Of a stretch of DNA of 64,000 bases, positions 1 through 13,029 are shown piece by piece; within the stretch, counting starts at the first letter, position 1; every line of letters begins with the position of its first letter. The stretch covers positions 266,651-330,650 of the forward strand of contig VYZB01000327.1 of NCBI GenBank assembly GCA_013397455.1. The letters run 5' to 3'. A program made the position numbers and the translations under genes. The notes under the pieces were generated by a model. It was given only the letters and a program-made list of their open reading frames with translations. It was not told where the DNA came from and did no database searches. This DNA comes from Crotophaga sulcirostris. Lineage: Eukaryota > Chordata > Aves > Cuculiformes > Crotophagidae.

Positions 1-1537
1 TAAGACTGGGCAGAGGGGAATATATTTTACTAGTTTCTTTTTTCATCTTTCCTGTAGGTTTATAAATGAGAATATAAATTTCAGTGTGTGGGTTTTGATA
101 TCTATATCTATGTTGGAGGCCTTCATCCTTGGCTACCTATATAGTCAATAAAGATGTGGTCAATGTAGTTAGTGGAGTCAAGGGCATGATTCTTCTTATT
201 CTAAAGTAGCTATCTAAACCAAGCTAAATGAACCATAACCTGAAAGTGCCTTTTTCTTTTTGTTGTCCATAAAGGAAGTCAGCTTACTGTGAATGTCACC
301 TCCAGACATCTATTTTACAGTCATCTAAAGTTTGATTGGTATAATCACTCTCACTGTATTTCAGTAGCTAAACTTACATGAGTTTAATCCTTTTTCCGTT
401 TTTTCCATTCAATGTTCTCAAGTATTCTTTTTTAATTTTTGACCTTATCAGGTAATAGCAATGGAATGAGATAAGGAGAAGATTTAGGAAACCGAAAATC
501 AGAATAACCAAAATTTAGAATACAGGGGAATGTACGTAAATATGTCATAAGGTAAATTTAATAAGAAGAAAATTACTTTCAGATAGCTAAATCTTAAGCT
601 TTAAAACTGAGATTCTAAAAGTTGGTGTTAAAAACTTGTTAAAAAAAAAGAGAAAGAAAAAAGACACTCCAGAGAAAACAAATCTGTAAAGCTGTCAACA
701 CAAGCCAAAAAGGGAAAGCACTGCAGGTATATAAACATGCCAGTAGAAACCTTGGGGATTTTTCTCATTTAGAGTTCTGTCTAGTAAGAATCTGAGTTCC
801 ACACGGTGAACACCCACGCAGTCAATGTGGTACCTCTTCCTCTACTTGCAGGAAAGATTATTCATTTGAAGAAAAAAAGTCATTTAAAACTAGTTTTAAA
901 GTACAACTATTATTACTACACGTCATATTATAAACTTAATAGAACATTATAAATGGAGTGCTGCTTAATTCTCCCTCATCATTTTATGGTTCTTTATAAG
1001 GTAAGGAATAAAAAGCTGTTTTAAGCAGAACTCAATAAATCTGAGTATGTTCAATTCAAAGTTTACTTTGTCGAAATATTAAAATCTATTTTTCTATTCT
1101 CTGGAATGTATTCTTAATACTATAGGACAGTAATACTATCTGCTATAAAGCGGAATGCTTTATTTGTGAGTCTGTTTCAGGCCCTGAAATATTGCAGCGA
1201 GCCATCACGTATCAGGAAATGGTTTCTTCCCATCACCCATTACATCATCATGAATTATTAATCATTATTATTAAAACATTGATCTTGTGTCTTTGCAGTG
1301 TATGCTAAGAGTTTGGATATATGTGATCTTAAGAAAATATTAGTATGCAGGCTTTATTGTCAGGTACCTTCCTCCCTGTAATTCTTTTAACCGTATATCA
1401 ATTAATCACTCCAATTAACTATGGTAAATGTTCCAAAACAAGAAATAAGACAGTAGAAATAAGAACAACCTGTCTGGTGCAACTTTACAGATCAAATGAT
1501 TTTGAGATCAGTCTATGAGTGATGACTGCAGCCTTAC
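1..1537. other. AT-rich DNA, no gene seen
   Basis: No ORF of note and no repeat family that I recognise. The part around 1180-1320 is a little less simple in sequence and holds homeodomain-type cores such as ATTATTAAT near 1253-1261. It could be regulatory, but nothing in the single sequence proves it. Confidence 0.6.
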
Positions 1538-1622
1538 ACAAATAAAAATAAAAATAGAAATAAAAATAAAAAGGAAAAAAAAGACAATTTAGGAAAAAAA
1601 TAAAAAAAATAAAAAATAAAAG
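1538..1622. repeat. A-rich low-complexity tract, (AAAAT)n-like
   Basis: Irregular AAAAT, AAATA and A-run units follow one another for about 85 bases. The plus strand is almost purely A and T with a few G. This may be an old microsatellite or a decayed poly(A). No retrogene or LINE body is recognisable directly 5' of it, so a simple repeat is the safer reading. Confidence 0.8.
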
Positions 1623-3532
1623 GTGTCATTGAAGATAAGTCAAGTCCTGCTCACACTTTGAGAAAATTTCTTTTTTGAGTTTGATGTAATGCCACTTCTC
1701 TGTAGCAAGTAAAATAACTCCTGATGAGCTACAGATCTTCCATTTATTAGCAATGCTTATTAAATTAAGAGTTGAGATCAGGAATAATAATTTTACATGA
1801 GCATGCCTACAGCCAAACTGCCAAAACTTTTGCTATGATCTTGCAATCACAGTTGATTAGCCATAATCAGCCTGTAACTTTAGCAACAAAGGAGATCATT
1901 TGCTGAATCATATAGATACTAAAAAATTTGCATAAAGATGAGAAAATGTTCTTTAACTTAGGGAAGATTGAATAACTTTTCTAAAGACTGTTTAGTTTTT
2001 CCCACAATTAGAAAATTATTATGTTCTTTCCTCAGGTTTTACTACTGAATACAATGTATTTTTTGCTAACTGAATAACACAGTCCTTGTTATAGAGAAAT
2101 AAAATAGGAGTCAGGCTACAAAACATGCAAACTGTGTAGTGCTTTTTTTTTCAAAGTAATGCATCCTATCTATGTGCAAGATCAAATGAAGATGACTTTC
2201 CTCCCCAGGCTTAACCAAATAACTCATCAAGATTCCCTTCTGTTTTTTCAGACAAGCACAAGAAATTAAAATAAGCCTCTTATATACTTGAAAGTTGTCT
2301 TTTTTTACAAAAAAAATGAAGATAGAACCTTAAATACAGGAAAGCAAAGAGAATGGGTGTCAAATTTTTGCAAAACATGCCTAGAGGACATTTAAGAAAT
2401 GATATTTAGCAATGAAACTAGATACTGGCAGCACATAGAAAACAACAGAAGGACAGAAGAAAAATTAAACTTATCCTTTTACCTAATTGGTAAGGCACTC
2501 ATATAAGAAATAGAACGTCTGGATTTGGCTTCTTGCAATTTTTAAGAAGTATAATATGTGTATAATGCAAAAATTTACATAAGCATGTGCATTTCCTTCA
2601 TTTTCATAGGAAGAACAGTGTGAAGATAACCTTCGTATTAATATAATGCCTCTACTTTAACTTTTTGGGGGACCTAGTGTTTCAAAATAAGTCTACATAG
2701 CCAGAAGATTTTTTTTAAATTAAGCTACACAGACCACCAACATATAGAGAGAATTTGCTCATGCTGTCTTTCCCTTCATCAACACCATCTTCACTTATTT
2801 GTCACTTCTGTATTACCAAAGATGTTATCACATAAGTGAACCTTTAAAGTTACTTTGGCCTCAAAATTCGCCCACAGTAAGATTTAATTTGTTTTTGACC
2901 TTGAAGTTGTAATGATGTGTTCTCAATGCTGCATGAGATTTACAGCACATAGAAGTCCTAGAGCTCACATAACACCTCTGCAAAATTTTTTTTCTAAAAA
3001 TTAAAGAAAGAAAACTTACGTGGCTGAAATTCAATTCAATACCTCTTCCACATTCTTTTTATTTTTTTTTTCCTAACAACAGCCCCAAAATCTGCATAGT
3101 AAAAGAGGGAAAAACAGAAGCAGTTTGGGAAAGATCTAAATTATTTACTTGAAAATTTAGTTTTGAACTTTTCAAAGGCATTATGACTGCTAATATAACA
3201 ATATCTTCACTAAGCTCCTTCAACTGGTTCATTTTCAATAACAATTAAATCTTCTGAGGTGTTTAGGGAGAACTCTAAAACCTTGGGATTAAAAATCCAA
3301 GAGCTTTGTTTGGGTTATATAAATAATTGTGCTATATATAGTGTCTAAAATGTTTGCAAGTAGTCCAATTTATTAATTTCTAACACACAAAATGCAAAGG
3401 TTAATATTGACCTTGTGGATTCTAATGAGAATATATAATCTTTATGTTGCAAAAATTAACAGCATTTTACTAAAAAATTAAAAATTAGTGCAACATCTTT
3501 CATTACTGTACTTAAATGAATGAGTGATAACA
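1623..3532. other. AT-rich unique DNA, no gene seen
   Basis: Only very short ORFs occur, for example a 61-codon minus-strand ORF at 3059-3244 with no recognisable domain. No repeats of recognisable family were seen. Confidence 0.6.
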
Positions 3533-4160
3533 TATCTGGACTTCAGTAAAAAAGTCTATGACTTATGCAGGAAACTAGCGCTCAGGATTCCATGGGAGGC
3601 AATTCTGAGGAACCTGGAACATTGACAAGTCTTTAGGGAGAGTACAGGAACCAGTACATCCAAGTAGCAGAGACAGCCAACAGCATCCAAGGCTGTGTTA
3701 ATGGGAGCTCAGGCAGTTACTCAAGTGAAGTGATATTTACCTTCTTCTCGGCATCCATTGAACCACACCTAGGTACTATATCCCAGTTTGGGTCCTTCAA
3801 TATAGGAAAAAAGACACCAGTAAACTGGGGTTTATGGTTTAGATTGGAATACTTGCCCTGTGAGCAGAGACTAAAGGACTGGGGTTTGTTCAGAATGGAG
3901 AAAGAAGGCTGCGAACTGATCTAACAGCAGGCCCATGGCATCTACTGGGAGGTAGGTCATCAAGGGGATAGAGCCAGGCTTGTCACAGCAGTAAATGACA
4001 GCCTCACACAGGACAAGAATAACTTGGAAGATCTGAAATTCAGGCTGGATATAATGAAGACCAGTTTTGCCAAAAGTTGAGTTGAGCGGTGGAGTGGCTT
4101 GGATAAAAGGGACTAAAGACTTTGTGAGATACTTCCCTACCTGAATTGTTCTATAAACCC
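3533..4160 (+). mobile_element. Old CR1 LINE fragment with internal deletions, plus strand
   Basis: Seen in the sequence: the left end reads like the reverse transcriptase motif LDFSK followed by a decayed F/Y-D (about 3533-3560). A block at about 3730-3910 translates to SASIEPHLGT, QFGS and LPCEQRLK-GLF-MEKEGC. This matches the C-terminal part of CR1 ORF2, where family members read roughly RPHLEY, QFW, YEERL and [10 protein letters not shown]. The right end (about 4131-4156) resembles the CR1 3' terminus, a decayed CTTCCAACCTGAATTATTCTATGA. The RT active-site region between the two blocks is missing or unreadable, so the copy is internally shortened as well as 5'-truncated. High divergence suggests one of the oldest CR1 copies here. 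Left boundary approximate. Not functional. Confidence 0.7.
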
Positions 4161-7100
4161 AGGATTCAAAAGAAAAGAGAGATTTTTACCTATACAATTA
4201 TCACAACATGAATAATCAGAAAATATATGTAAATGGATAGGATACTATGCTCTCATGAAGTGAAAGGTATTTGACCAAAATTATTTGAAGAAATATAGAT
4301 GTGTCATGTATGTACACAAGAAGGAAGAAAAAAAGGAATCTTTTACAGATGCTCAGAAGAATAACAAGAGCATCAGTTCAATAATCCTGCTTATTTCAGC
4401 TTTCATGGAGTAGTAGAAGACAGATGAGAAGTCAAGCAGAACTACTGAAAGGAAGATTTTTAGATTTTTGGGGGCCTTTGAGTCTTCAGCCTGAGAAAGA
4501 ATCATCACAATGGGAAAAGTGTCTGAAAGCCCTTTTGTAGATATGAGAATTCTGAGCTCTGAAATATAAAGCCTGTGGGAACCTAGATACCTTGGACATT
4601 CTGCTAAAATGCATTTTCTTATATCTGGTTTCTTTTGAAGTTATGGAGCAATATTCTGTTTTTAAATTTTTATTTCACTGAATCTTTGCTCTGGTAACAA
4701 GCTCCAAATGAAAGAATTACGAGAGAGATTAATTGGACTACCAAGGAGTCACAGCTGCTTCTCAAGGAGGTAGAATTTGGGTGGGTGTGTGAATGTCCAG
4801 ATTTTACTCATGGAAGCTAAAGGCAACATACTTATCACATGATGATATCACACATTAAGAATGAATGACAGAGCTCAATGATGTTTCCTTGGACTATAAC
4901 TATACTCACTTTAATATTTACTTACTCAAGTAGAATATTCAAGTGAGCCTAGAGAAGCAATAGTGTTCTGTAAGTTATCCCTTCTCAAATTCTTGAAAAA
5001 AATACTTTGTTAAAAATATCAGTTATATATTAAAAACAATTCTTTTGTTTTCATTTATCATTCTTAAATTCTTGGCATCGAGCTGTATCACATAATTATG
5101 ACTGGGCAAACATTTACATGGTCCCTGTCTGTTCTGTGAAATGGACAAGCATAACTCTTATAATTCTCTTCCAGTGAAATACACTCACATTTATACACTC
5201 TAAGGCTCTCAACATACAATGCAGAGTGTACTTCTGTGTCAGTGTGAAATGTCACTAAGGTCAAGTGAGAATTGCTAGCACGAACTTTAATGTAGCCTTG
5301 CAGTCCTCACCGCTTGGATTAGGACCTCCATTATTTGTCTTGAACAGTCCAACACTTTTTTAACCTGCTCATCTAGAATTTCCTAAAAAATCAAATGTAG
5401 AAGTGTTATATGAACACCATAAACCCCAAAATCGTGGTTTTATGATTCTATCAATATTATTTTCAACAATTAATGCCACTTTTAAGATAATCCTTTCTGA
5501 AAAAAAAAAAATATGAACAATAAAAGGCTTTTGGTTAGTTTCAAGGTTGTGGGTAGCCCATGGAAATTTTCCAATATATACAATACAAAATACAGTTCAG
5601 AAAACTGGATTGCAATTTAATTCTAGCAAGACTGTACTCTAATTACCATCAAATCTGTGTTTACTGTTGATTCCGTGTTTGTTCTTTCCTAGAAGAATAG
5701 AATGAACCAGCTTTTCAGCACAAACTTACGGAGCTATGCCAAGACGAGTATATAAAATAAGATGGGAAAAAAGTTGACTTCTCAGAAGACATGAAAACTA
5801 TGAAGAAATTTGAGATTATGTCACTGATAAAACAAGGAGAGATTAGGAAATACTAATATACACTTTGAAGAATGGTCAAAAAGCATATGCAATTTATATA
5901 ACACATTAAATGGAAAGGCTTATTGATCAGAAGAACAAAACACACAATTGAACAGCATAAGCTGCAATAGCTTCTATTTAAATAAGTTTAGAACTATAAT
6001 ATGTATCCAGACTTCTCAAATAATTGGCACTGATTTATATGTGTTGAATGCAGTATAACATGTTCAATGATGAAAGGAAACAGACAAAGGAACAACCATA
6101 TCAACAGATTCAGTGAAATACAATGAAAGAAGATGAAGAGTATGCTTTGGTCTGCAAACAATTACTATCTCTTTTGCATTATGTTTGCCAATATTGCCTG
6201 GTTTTCAAATCACAAATTTGTCTTTGAAATTAAGTAACTTAAAATATGACAAAAAAAATAAACATTTCAAATCATAAATATGCCAAATAAAGTGAAATAT
6301 GCCAAGTCTGGTCAGGAATTAAAATGTAGAAGCATTTGTTCTCTATTTTTTCAATAAAAGTATTTTGCATTATAACTCTTTGGAACACCTTTTTTTCCAA
6401 TAGTTAAAAAAATTTTTTTTAGTTGCACAAGTCCTTTTTTTTCCCTATTTGACAGTATTTTTACCTAGTTCTGAAAATGTGTTAATGAGAAGCCCTCTAT
6501 TTTTCTGCCAACATAGCTTTAAAATAATCTGCATAATTAGTAGATCTGTGCAAAGAGGTTGATATAAAAAGAACTGGTATTATTAATCAAATGCAAATAT
6601 GCATATGCAGGAAATACTTAGTCCCTGTGCATATAAGTGTAAAAGTCTTGTTTGTTGAGTCAGAATCTTCCCATAATGGCACTCAAATATGTTTCCAAAG
6701 CACTGCATAAATATTGTCCCACTAGAGGGGAAAGGAAAAACAAAACCCTGAAATCCATAGAAAAATGTTAAAAATAGTCTTATTTCCAAAGCTACTGAAG
6801 TCATGGTAATGCACATCCTGTTTTGGTTTTGTTTGGTTTGGTTTTTACTTTGTTAGCCCTGTAATTTGTATTTATTAGACAATATAAGAAAAAGAACATA
6901 AATATACATGTATCATATGATGATGTGCAAAACAACTGATATTTATTTGATTTTGATGACCTTTGAAAATCATCTGAAGAATTTATACTAATCTTCATGA
7001 CAACTACATAATATTGTTAATATCCACATTTTGTGATTACAATTTATGTTGGGAAAAATGATATCTTTATTTACACTTCCAATCTTCCAAGAGAATGACT

Positions 7101-7911
7101 GTGCCTCTGTTCATCCTTTTATGTCAATATTCTCCTCTGCATATTTTATGAAGCTTTCCTTTTTCCCAGTTGGTTTCCTTTCTCCATTTTGAAATTGATT
7201 TAGAAAGGTTGAACGATTCCTGACTCATCAAAAATAGCATTATGTGTATCCAATTTCAATATACATAGATAACTACAATTTCAAACAATCTCATATTTGT
7301 TTCCAAACATCCCTTACATTTCATCAAGAATTAGACAGTTCAGGAAAGGTTTAAAATTAATAAGATTAATTTTCTAACATTTTAAGCATCTTCAATTCAA
7401 AGTGAAGTCCATGATTTCTACAGTTATGTACTCAGCATTATAATTATGCAATTTCATCCATATGTGTCTTTTTCAAATAATCTCCACACACCCAACAATA
7501 TAGAACACATCTCAGTTTACCTGCTACACAATTAGTCATATATATTGGAAAAAACTGGAAGGTTAAAAATAATCTATACTTAATGGTTGTACTTGTTTAA
7601 AGTCCTAAGTATTCATAAAGTCCACAGTGTAGTAATTTATGACAGTATTGGTCAATCTAAATCTTCATGAATTCTAGGGACTGTACATATTGACAAAATG
7701 GAATTCATCTTTGTAGCAACTTGTCTCCATTAGAATTTCTCAACCATTACAGCTTTCTAAGCTGTAAAATGTGGTATACCTGGAGCCTAGGAGGATTGTT
7801 CTTTAATGTCAGTGTGTGTTCAGTGTGACCTTTGCAGGAGTGAGGATAATGCATCATGAAACTGTATTCTGTCTGCATCTGGGCATGTGTTGTCCTGGGA
7901 ACACACAGCGT
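4161..7911. other. AT-rich unique DNA, no gene seen
   Basis: No recognisable coding exon, RNA gene or transposable element. ORFs at 6583-6816 and 6801-6998 on the minus strand have no domain signature and are rich in codons expected by chance in AT-rich sequence. Confidence 0.6.
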
Positions 7912-8190
7912 GATGGGAAGAGGAAGAGGAAAGCGAAGAGGAAGAGGTGAAAGAGCAGGGCAGGGCAAGGCAAGGCAAGGTAAGAAAAGGAAAAGAAAGA
8001 GAAAAGTAGGGAAAGGGAAGCAGAAAGGAAAAAAAGAAGAGAAAAAAAAAGAAGAGAAGAAAGGAAGTAAAAGAAAAGGAAAAAAGGAAAATGGGGGGAA
8101 AAGGGGGAGAAAAGAGGATAACTGTGACAGTAAATAAGAAGGTCAAAAGGGAAGAAAAGAAGTAGGGGGGAAGAAAAATGAAAAAGGCAC
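7912..8190 (+). repeat. Long homopurine (GA-rich) tract with GGCAA micro-repeats
   Basis: The plus strand is nearly all A and G from about 7912 to 8120, then again from about 8140 to 8190 after a short interruption around 8120-8140. A small tandem array of a GGGCA/GGCAA unit sits at about 7957-7980. Further right the tract changes to A-runs split by G and to G4-G6 runs near 8092-8110. It creates spurious long ORFs: a Lys/Arg-rich one on the plus strand (7856-8137) and Phe/Leu/Ser-rich ones on the minus strand (7820-8146 and 7854-8285). Homopurine-homopyrimidine tracts of this length can adopt triplex structure and are prone to length change. Confidence 0.9.
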
Positions 8191-9433
8191 AGCTCTATTT
8201 CTGTAATATATCTGGTACATGGCCAAAGCCATGCAGAGATTGTAGAGACAGCTTTAAATGATACTTTTCTCTCCCTTTCTTTCACCTTGTTTCACCCAGC
8301 AAATTATGACATGAAAATAAACCTATTGCAATTGCTTCGTTAATGAATAAAGAAGTTATGCAGTAGACTTTTAAGAACTAAAGACTCTTGTTTGCTTGCT
8401 TTATTTGACTGTCTACTTTTTCAACTCCTTTGTCATAGAGCTGTCGCCATTATTCCAGAAAAGCTTATTTTTTTTGCTTTTCTCTTTGTCTTGAAAAAGA
8501 CAATTCTGAGCATAGCTAAAACTTCTACAATCTGTTTTAAAACAAAGCAGTAAATCAATGCATTGACTGCCTTTACCATTCTAATAAACTATAACACCGC
8601 ATTCTATTTGTGCATGAGTCTTTATTGTAACCTTTTTTCTTTATTCTTTTCTTTTATTAATAAACCTCTGAGCTTCTAATATTTTGTTTGCAGAATCTCC
8701 TCATTTTCACCTTTTATTCAATCTATTAAGGTTGATATACACATAAAAGGAAATAATGACTTAATGAAACCAATCAAAAATTGGAAGATAGCAGAGGCTG
8801 GTTGTCTTTTCAGGTAAATAAACAAATTTTCAATGTTATTATCTTAACTCTGATCTGAAGTAATTTATTTATACTCTACATATTACTTATTATTAAAATA
8901 AAGCAAAATTGTGTTTGTATGCATAAAAGTGTATATATATCCTTCTTAGTATCATTAAAGCCAGAACAATACCCTAAGAAAGATTTGACTATTTATACTA
9001 TTCAAAACATGTGTTACATGTCCTAATTTCAAAAAAATTGCTAATCACACGCAAACTAGGTTTAAGCATAATCTACTGTAAAATAGAGTTTGACGTTTCA
9101 TGTATAAATAAAGCTGTCTGATATTGTCTGCTACAAGTGCTTCTTAAAATTGATCAGGGTTGTTGGACTTTATTTTTGCTGTTTCTTTTCCTTAATGTTC
9201 AAATAGAAACAAATCCCTTGCTTCCTAGAATGCCTTTGTGTCCTGGCTAAAAAAATCTTGTACGCAGTGGATCAAAAGTCTCAAATGATTGATGAGTGGT
9301 TTTGCTACAATGAAGTGGAGTGATATGGGCAGAAAGGTGCCTATTTGAAACTTCCAGATGTTTTTCTGAGCATTTTATATAGCCTTTGCTCTCATATATT
9401 CTGATCAAAATGTAAAAGTACACCCACACTGTT
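8191..9433. other. AT-rich unique DNA, no gene seen
   Basis: No recognisable exon, repeat family or RNA gene. The single 60-codon minus-strand ORF at 9247-9429 has no recognisable content. Confidence 0.6.
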
Positions 9434-9434
9434 A

Positions 9435-9474
9435 GAAAAAAAAAGAAAAAAAAGAAAAAAAAGAGGAAAAAATG
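9435..9474. repeat. A-rich (A8G)n-like simple repeat
   Basis: Runs of about eight A separated by single G repeat three to four times, then grade into GAGG and A-runs. A short simple repeat with no associated transposon body. Confidence 0.85.
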
Positions 9475-11277
9475 AATTAAGAGAAAGTCACATCCATAGT
9501 GCTAGGCTGAGTATTGGATCCCATTCTTTCATTCTGTTTTCATTCATTTTTAGCATTCTTCTTGTGTGGTTTTGTTTTACACCAAGTATGATCTCAGATT
9601 GTGCCTAGGTATAGCTCAAGGAGTCAAAGACAATGTGGTGAAGTCCATACATTTGGTCTATTTCATCATGCACAATCTTGCAACATTATTTCAGGAAGTT
9701 TTATTTTCAAAATTTCTTGAATCTCTAGTTCATCCGACTTGTGCCAAGATAGCTCAGTATCACTCCATATAAACTTCATTTGATGGGTTGCAATACAACC
9801 CTCACAATTTTTTAATACTTTGAACTGAAAATAGTAAAGACTGCGCAACTGCCATTTGGATACCAGATGGGACTTGGGTGCTGTCTATGGTCACCTGCTG
9901 TATAGTGTTAAAGTAATCAGTGTTTACTCATCCTTAGGGTCAGACTGCAATGTCTAGTATGTTTCCCTAATAGGAATAGGCTGGGCAGATGTTATGGAGC
10001 TCAGCAAAACGTAACAGTTGCTTTTTCTTTAACCAAAAAACGTTTTGATAGTGTGTTCCCCATCTTTTTACTAAGTAAGCTGCAAAGTGTGGGTGGGAAG
10101 GAGAAAAGGACAAGCTCAAATGTAGAGGACCAAGAAAAAGAGATGCTAACAATGTTAAAATACGAGTAAAAGGAGCAGAAGGGCAGAAAGAGCAGAATAG
10201 AAAAATAAACCACAGAGGAGGTCTGCTTGAGCTGCTGTTTGAACAGATAAAATGTTATCAACTGCTAAATATGCTGCAAATTTGTACTGTAGACATATCC
10301 AGTGGGATCATCCGGAGTTAATGGACATTTGAATATTCTAGTATTAAGCTACATGTATCTCAGATGTGTGTAATAGTATTATCCTTCCTCAAAGTGATGT
10401 TGTATATGCAAAATAACATTTGTGAGCTCCTCAGATATCACAGTGATGAGTATATTACAAAAATGCCCAAGAGGAAGTTAATAATTCTGAATTCAATGTA
10501 CAGTTGAAATCATGTCCTGTATATAAGATAAGGATGACATACTGAATGATGAAGATAAGTAATTGACTAGCTAGTTAGCTATTTTGTGTATATACTCCAT
10601 GATTTGTCCTTCAGCCAGAATTCTCTCAAGAAAAAAAAAAAAGGTTATATAATTACTGTCTTTATCATAACATATACGTAAGTCAGCTGAAGTCAAAGTT
10701 TTATAAGTAATTCTAATCTGAGTTTGCTTGGCTTTTTAGTATTTGGTTTTATACTGTTATTAGGGTTCTGCTTTCAATGCCTTCCTCCCATCTACACATA
10801 GTAAAATACAGTTTATCTTTTCTATTTGTACTTATTATATATGAGATATATCTGCTTTCCTGACCAATCTGGGAGAAGATATGACTGGCATTAGTTGATG
10901 ATATTACAATGTAATATCCTCACCCATGAAGCAAAGACATGAATCTTTTATAGTTCACCTGATAGCATAGGTGCTCAGAAATTGCAGACAAGTCATTTCT
11001 GCTCTTCACAACACTAAAAGGAAGGGATACATAGGGTTTGTGTAGCCCTAACAACCATGTAGAGTACAGATTTTGCAGCGATGAAGACAAAGAATGACTC
11101 TTTTGTAAATGTTATTCAAGGAAGAAACCTACTTATTTTGGTTTCAATTCTAGTGAGTAAAGTTTTTGTGCTAAACAGTATCCTTATGATCAGTGTGCCT
11201 GTTTTTATGGCTAATTCCTTATCTTTGGGTGTATAAGTAACAAAAATAAGCAGTTCAGTGCAAAAATATCTGTAACA
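9475..11277. other. AT-rich unique DNA, no gene seen
   Basis: Short overlapping ORFs at 9566-9772, 9666-9848 and 9967-10261 show no domain or motif that I recognise, and they overlap on opposite strands as chance ORFs do. Nothing else seen. Confidence 0.6.
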
Positions 11278-11781
11278 GTGAACAGAAATAAAAGGAAATA
11301 CAAATGTATTCGTAAGCCCCTGAGAATGAAGTCTGGGCTTTTTATGTTTGCTCAGCATCGAATACAATGGAGCTACAACCCTTGTTGTGCTATTGGGAAA
11401 AACATCAACATTATTACTATAAAATTGTTGATGCTTGATTCTGTTCTCTATGACCAGAACTCAAAGAGAAAGAGAAAATACTGTTCTGTTTTGTCAGCTT
11501 TCCAGTCACAGTTCTTTAAATTCTTTTTACCTCCATGGGACAATGAATTATACAGCTTCATAATTACTCTGAGATTTATGAGTGAGTTTTGGGGTTTTAG
11601 AGTTTTGCACTGCCTTTATATTCTAGTTACCATTCAGAGGATTGCTCAGGCACTAGTTTACCATTTATCCCAGCCATTTGTCAAAAAAATCTTTAAAGTT
11701 ATGGTGCCTCACATTGCAGACACACAACAAGTTATAATGAAAGAAGCTAATTATGGTTTCTCAGTATCCATCATGACATAG
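11278..11781 (+). other. 167-codon ORF of unknown meaning, probably not a gene
   Basis: This is the longest ORF in the window that no transposon explains. The translation starts with a basic stretch (MNRNKRKYKCIRK), has several hydrophobic aromatic-rich segments in the middle and ends with VSIMT. I recognise no domain, signal peptide or catalytic motif. The sequence around the ATG is not a convincing Kozak context, and no CpG-rich promoter, splice-site pattern or terminal poly(A) tract points to a gene or retrogene. In DNA this AT-rich an ORF of this length is uncommon but can arise by chance in 64 kb. Comparison with other birds for a low dN/dS ratio would settle it. Confidence 0.25.
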
Positions 11782-13029
11782 CACTGTGTTGAACAGTCAG
11801 TGAAAATGATGTGTTAGGGGATTTTCAGCTAGGAAAGTGGGGGAGGGTGTAAAAGACTACTTCTTCATGAAAGAAGTGCTTTGACCAGCATGCTAAAAAT
11901 GAGCTACTTGTTGGTGTGCAGAGTTGGCACCAGTCCAGAATCTTCAGACCTCGCATTTTCTTAGCTTTTCTTTGTCTCAGACACTGAACCTTATTTCTAA
12001 CTGGTGTGAAGATATCTGACATTCTTCTTATGTCAAAAAAAAAATAAGAAAAATAATATTAAGGGAAAATAGCATTTTGTATCTCTCTTACAAGAGCAGG
12101 AGTCTATTCACCCCAGTTGGTGAGAGATGTTAAACCAGAATAAACATATTTTTGTCCTGATGTTATGGGACAATTATGTTCACATTAAAATTTGCAGGTA
12201 ATGTCCCTTTATAGTTCCTTAAAATGACTGTCATGGGGTTTTTTTCTTCTTTTTTCTTTAACTTGATAAAAATTGTTATTTTGCTTGTTTAGATTCTAAG
12301 TGATTTGGGTTATGTTTATTTTTTTCTTTCCTCTGGTGTTGGGTGAGGGTTTTAAAAAATAATCCTTTTCAAAAATAATTTTCAATGGAAAAATTAATCA
12401 AAGCTGACCTTTCTTTATTAAAAAGCTCTGGTTTTCACTCAGAAGTATTTTCTTCTTATCATCACTATTATTAACACATTTTTCCAACAGTGACCTTTTC
12501 TTTCATTTCCAGAAAAATTCATTCAAGTAATTGTAAACATGAATGTGCAAAACACAAACCTTGAAAAATCACCAAACTAGTATGCATTTAATGAAAATGG
12601 TGTTAGTTATTTGACTTTACTTCTGGCCTTAAAACAAAGCAAAAACTATGGAAACACGCACCCTCCCCTAAAAAAAAAAAAAAGTTTTGTGCTTTCAGAA
12701 GAAGAATGAAGAGATAACAAAAACCTCTGGAAACACATTGTAAGGCAAAATATCTGTTAAAATCCAAAGATTTCCCATCATTCCTTCAGAAATCGAAAAT
12801 GAACACAACATTGATGATTATATTTCTAAGAGTTAGTGTTAGCTTAATTTCTTTGTCTTTTGAACCAGTGAAGGTTTCATGGTTACATAAGTATATATGA
12901 GGTCTGATAGACTCAGAAAGATGGTTATAGAACATATTCTAACCTGTCACAGTGAGGCAAGGCTCAACTCAATCGCTTCACTCCGTACAAGAGGAAGAAT
13001 ATTCAAATGTAGATGTGTCCTTACACTTG
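11782..13029. other. AT-rich unique DNA, no gene seen
   Basis: No recognisable exon or repeat family. Short A-runs and T-runs only (for example about 12036-12045 and 12667-12684). The mariner to the right may extend leftward into this interval, but I cannot see its N-terminal part. Confidence 0.55.

Noticed and set aside
7856..8137. Lys/Arg-rich 93-codon ORF and the overlapping minus-strand Phe/Leu/Ser-rich ORFs
   Set aside because: They are direct translations of a homopurine tract and have no domain content beyond low complexity.
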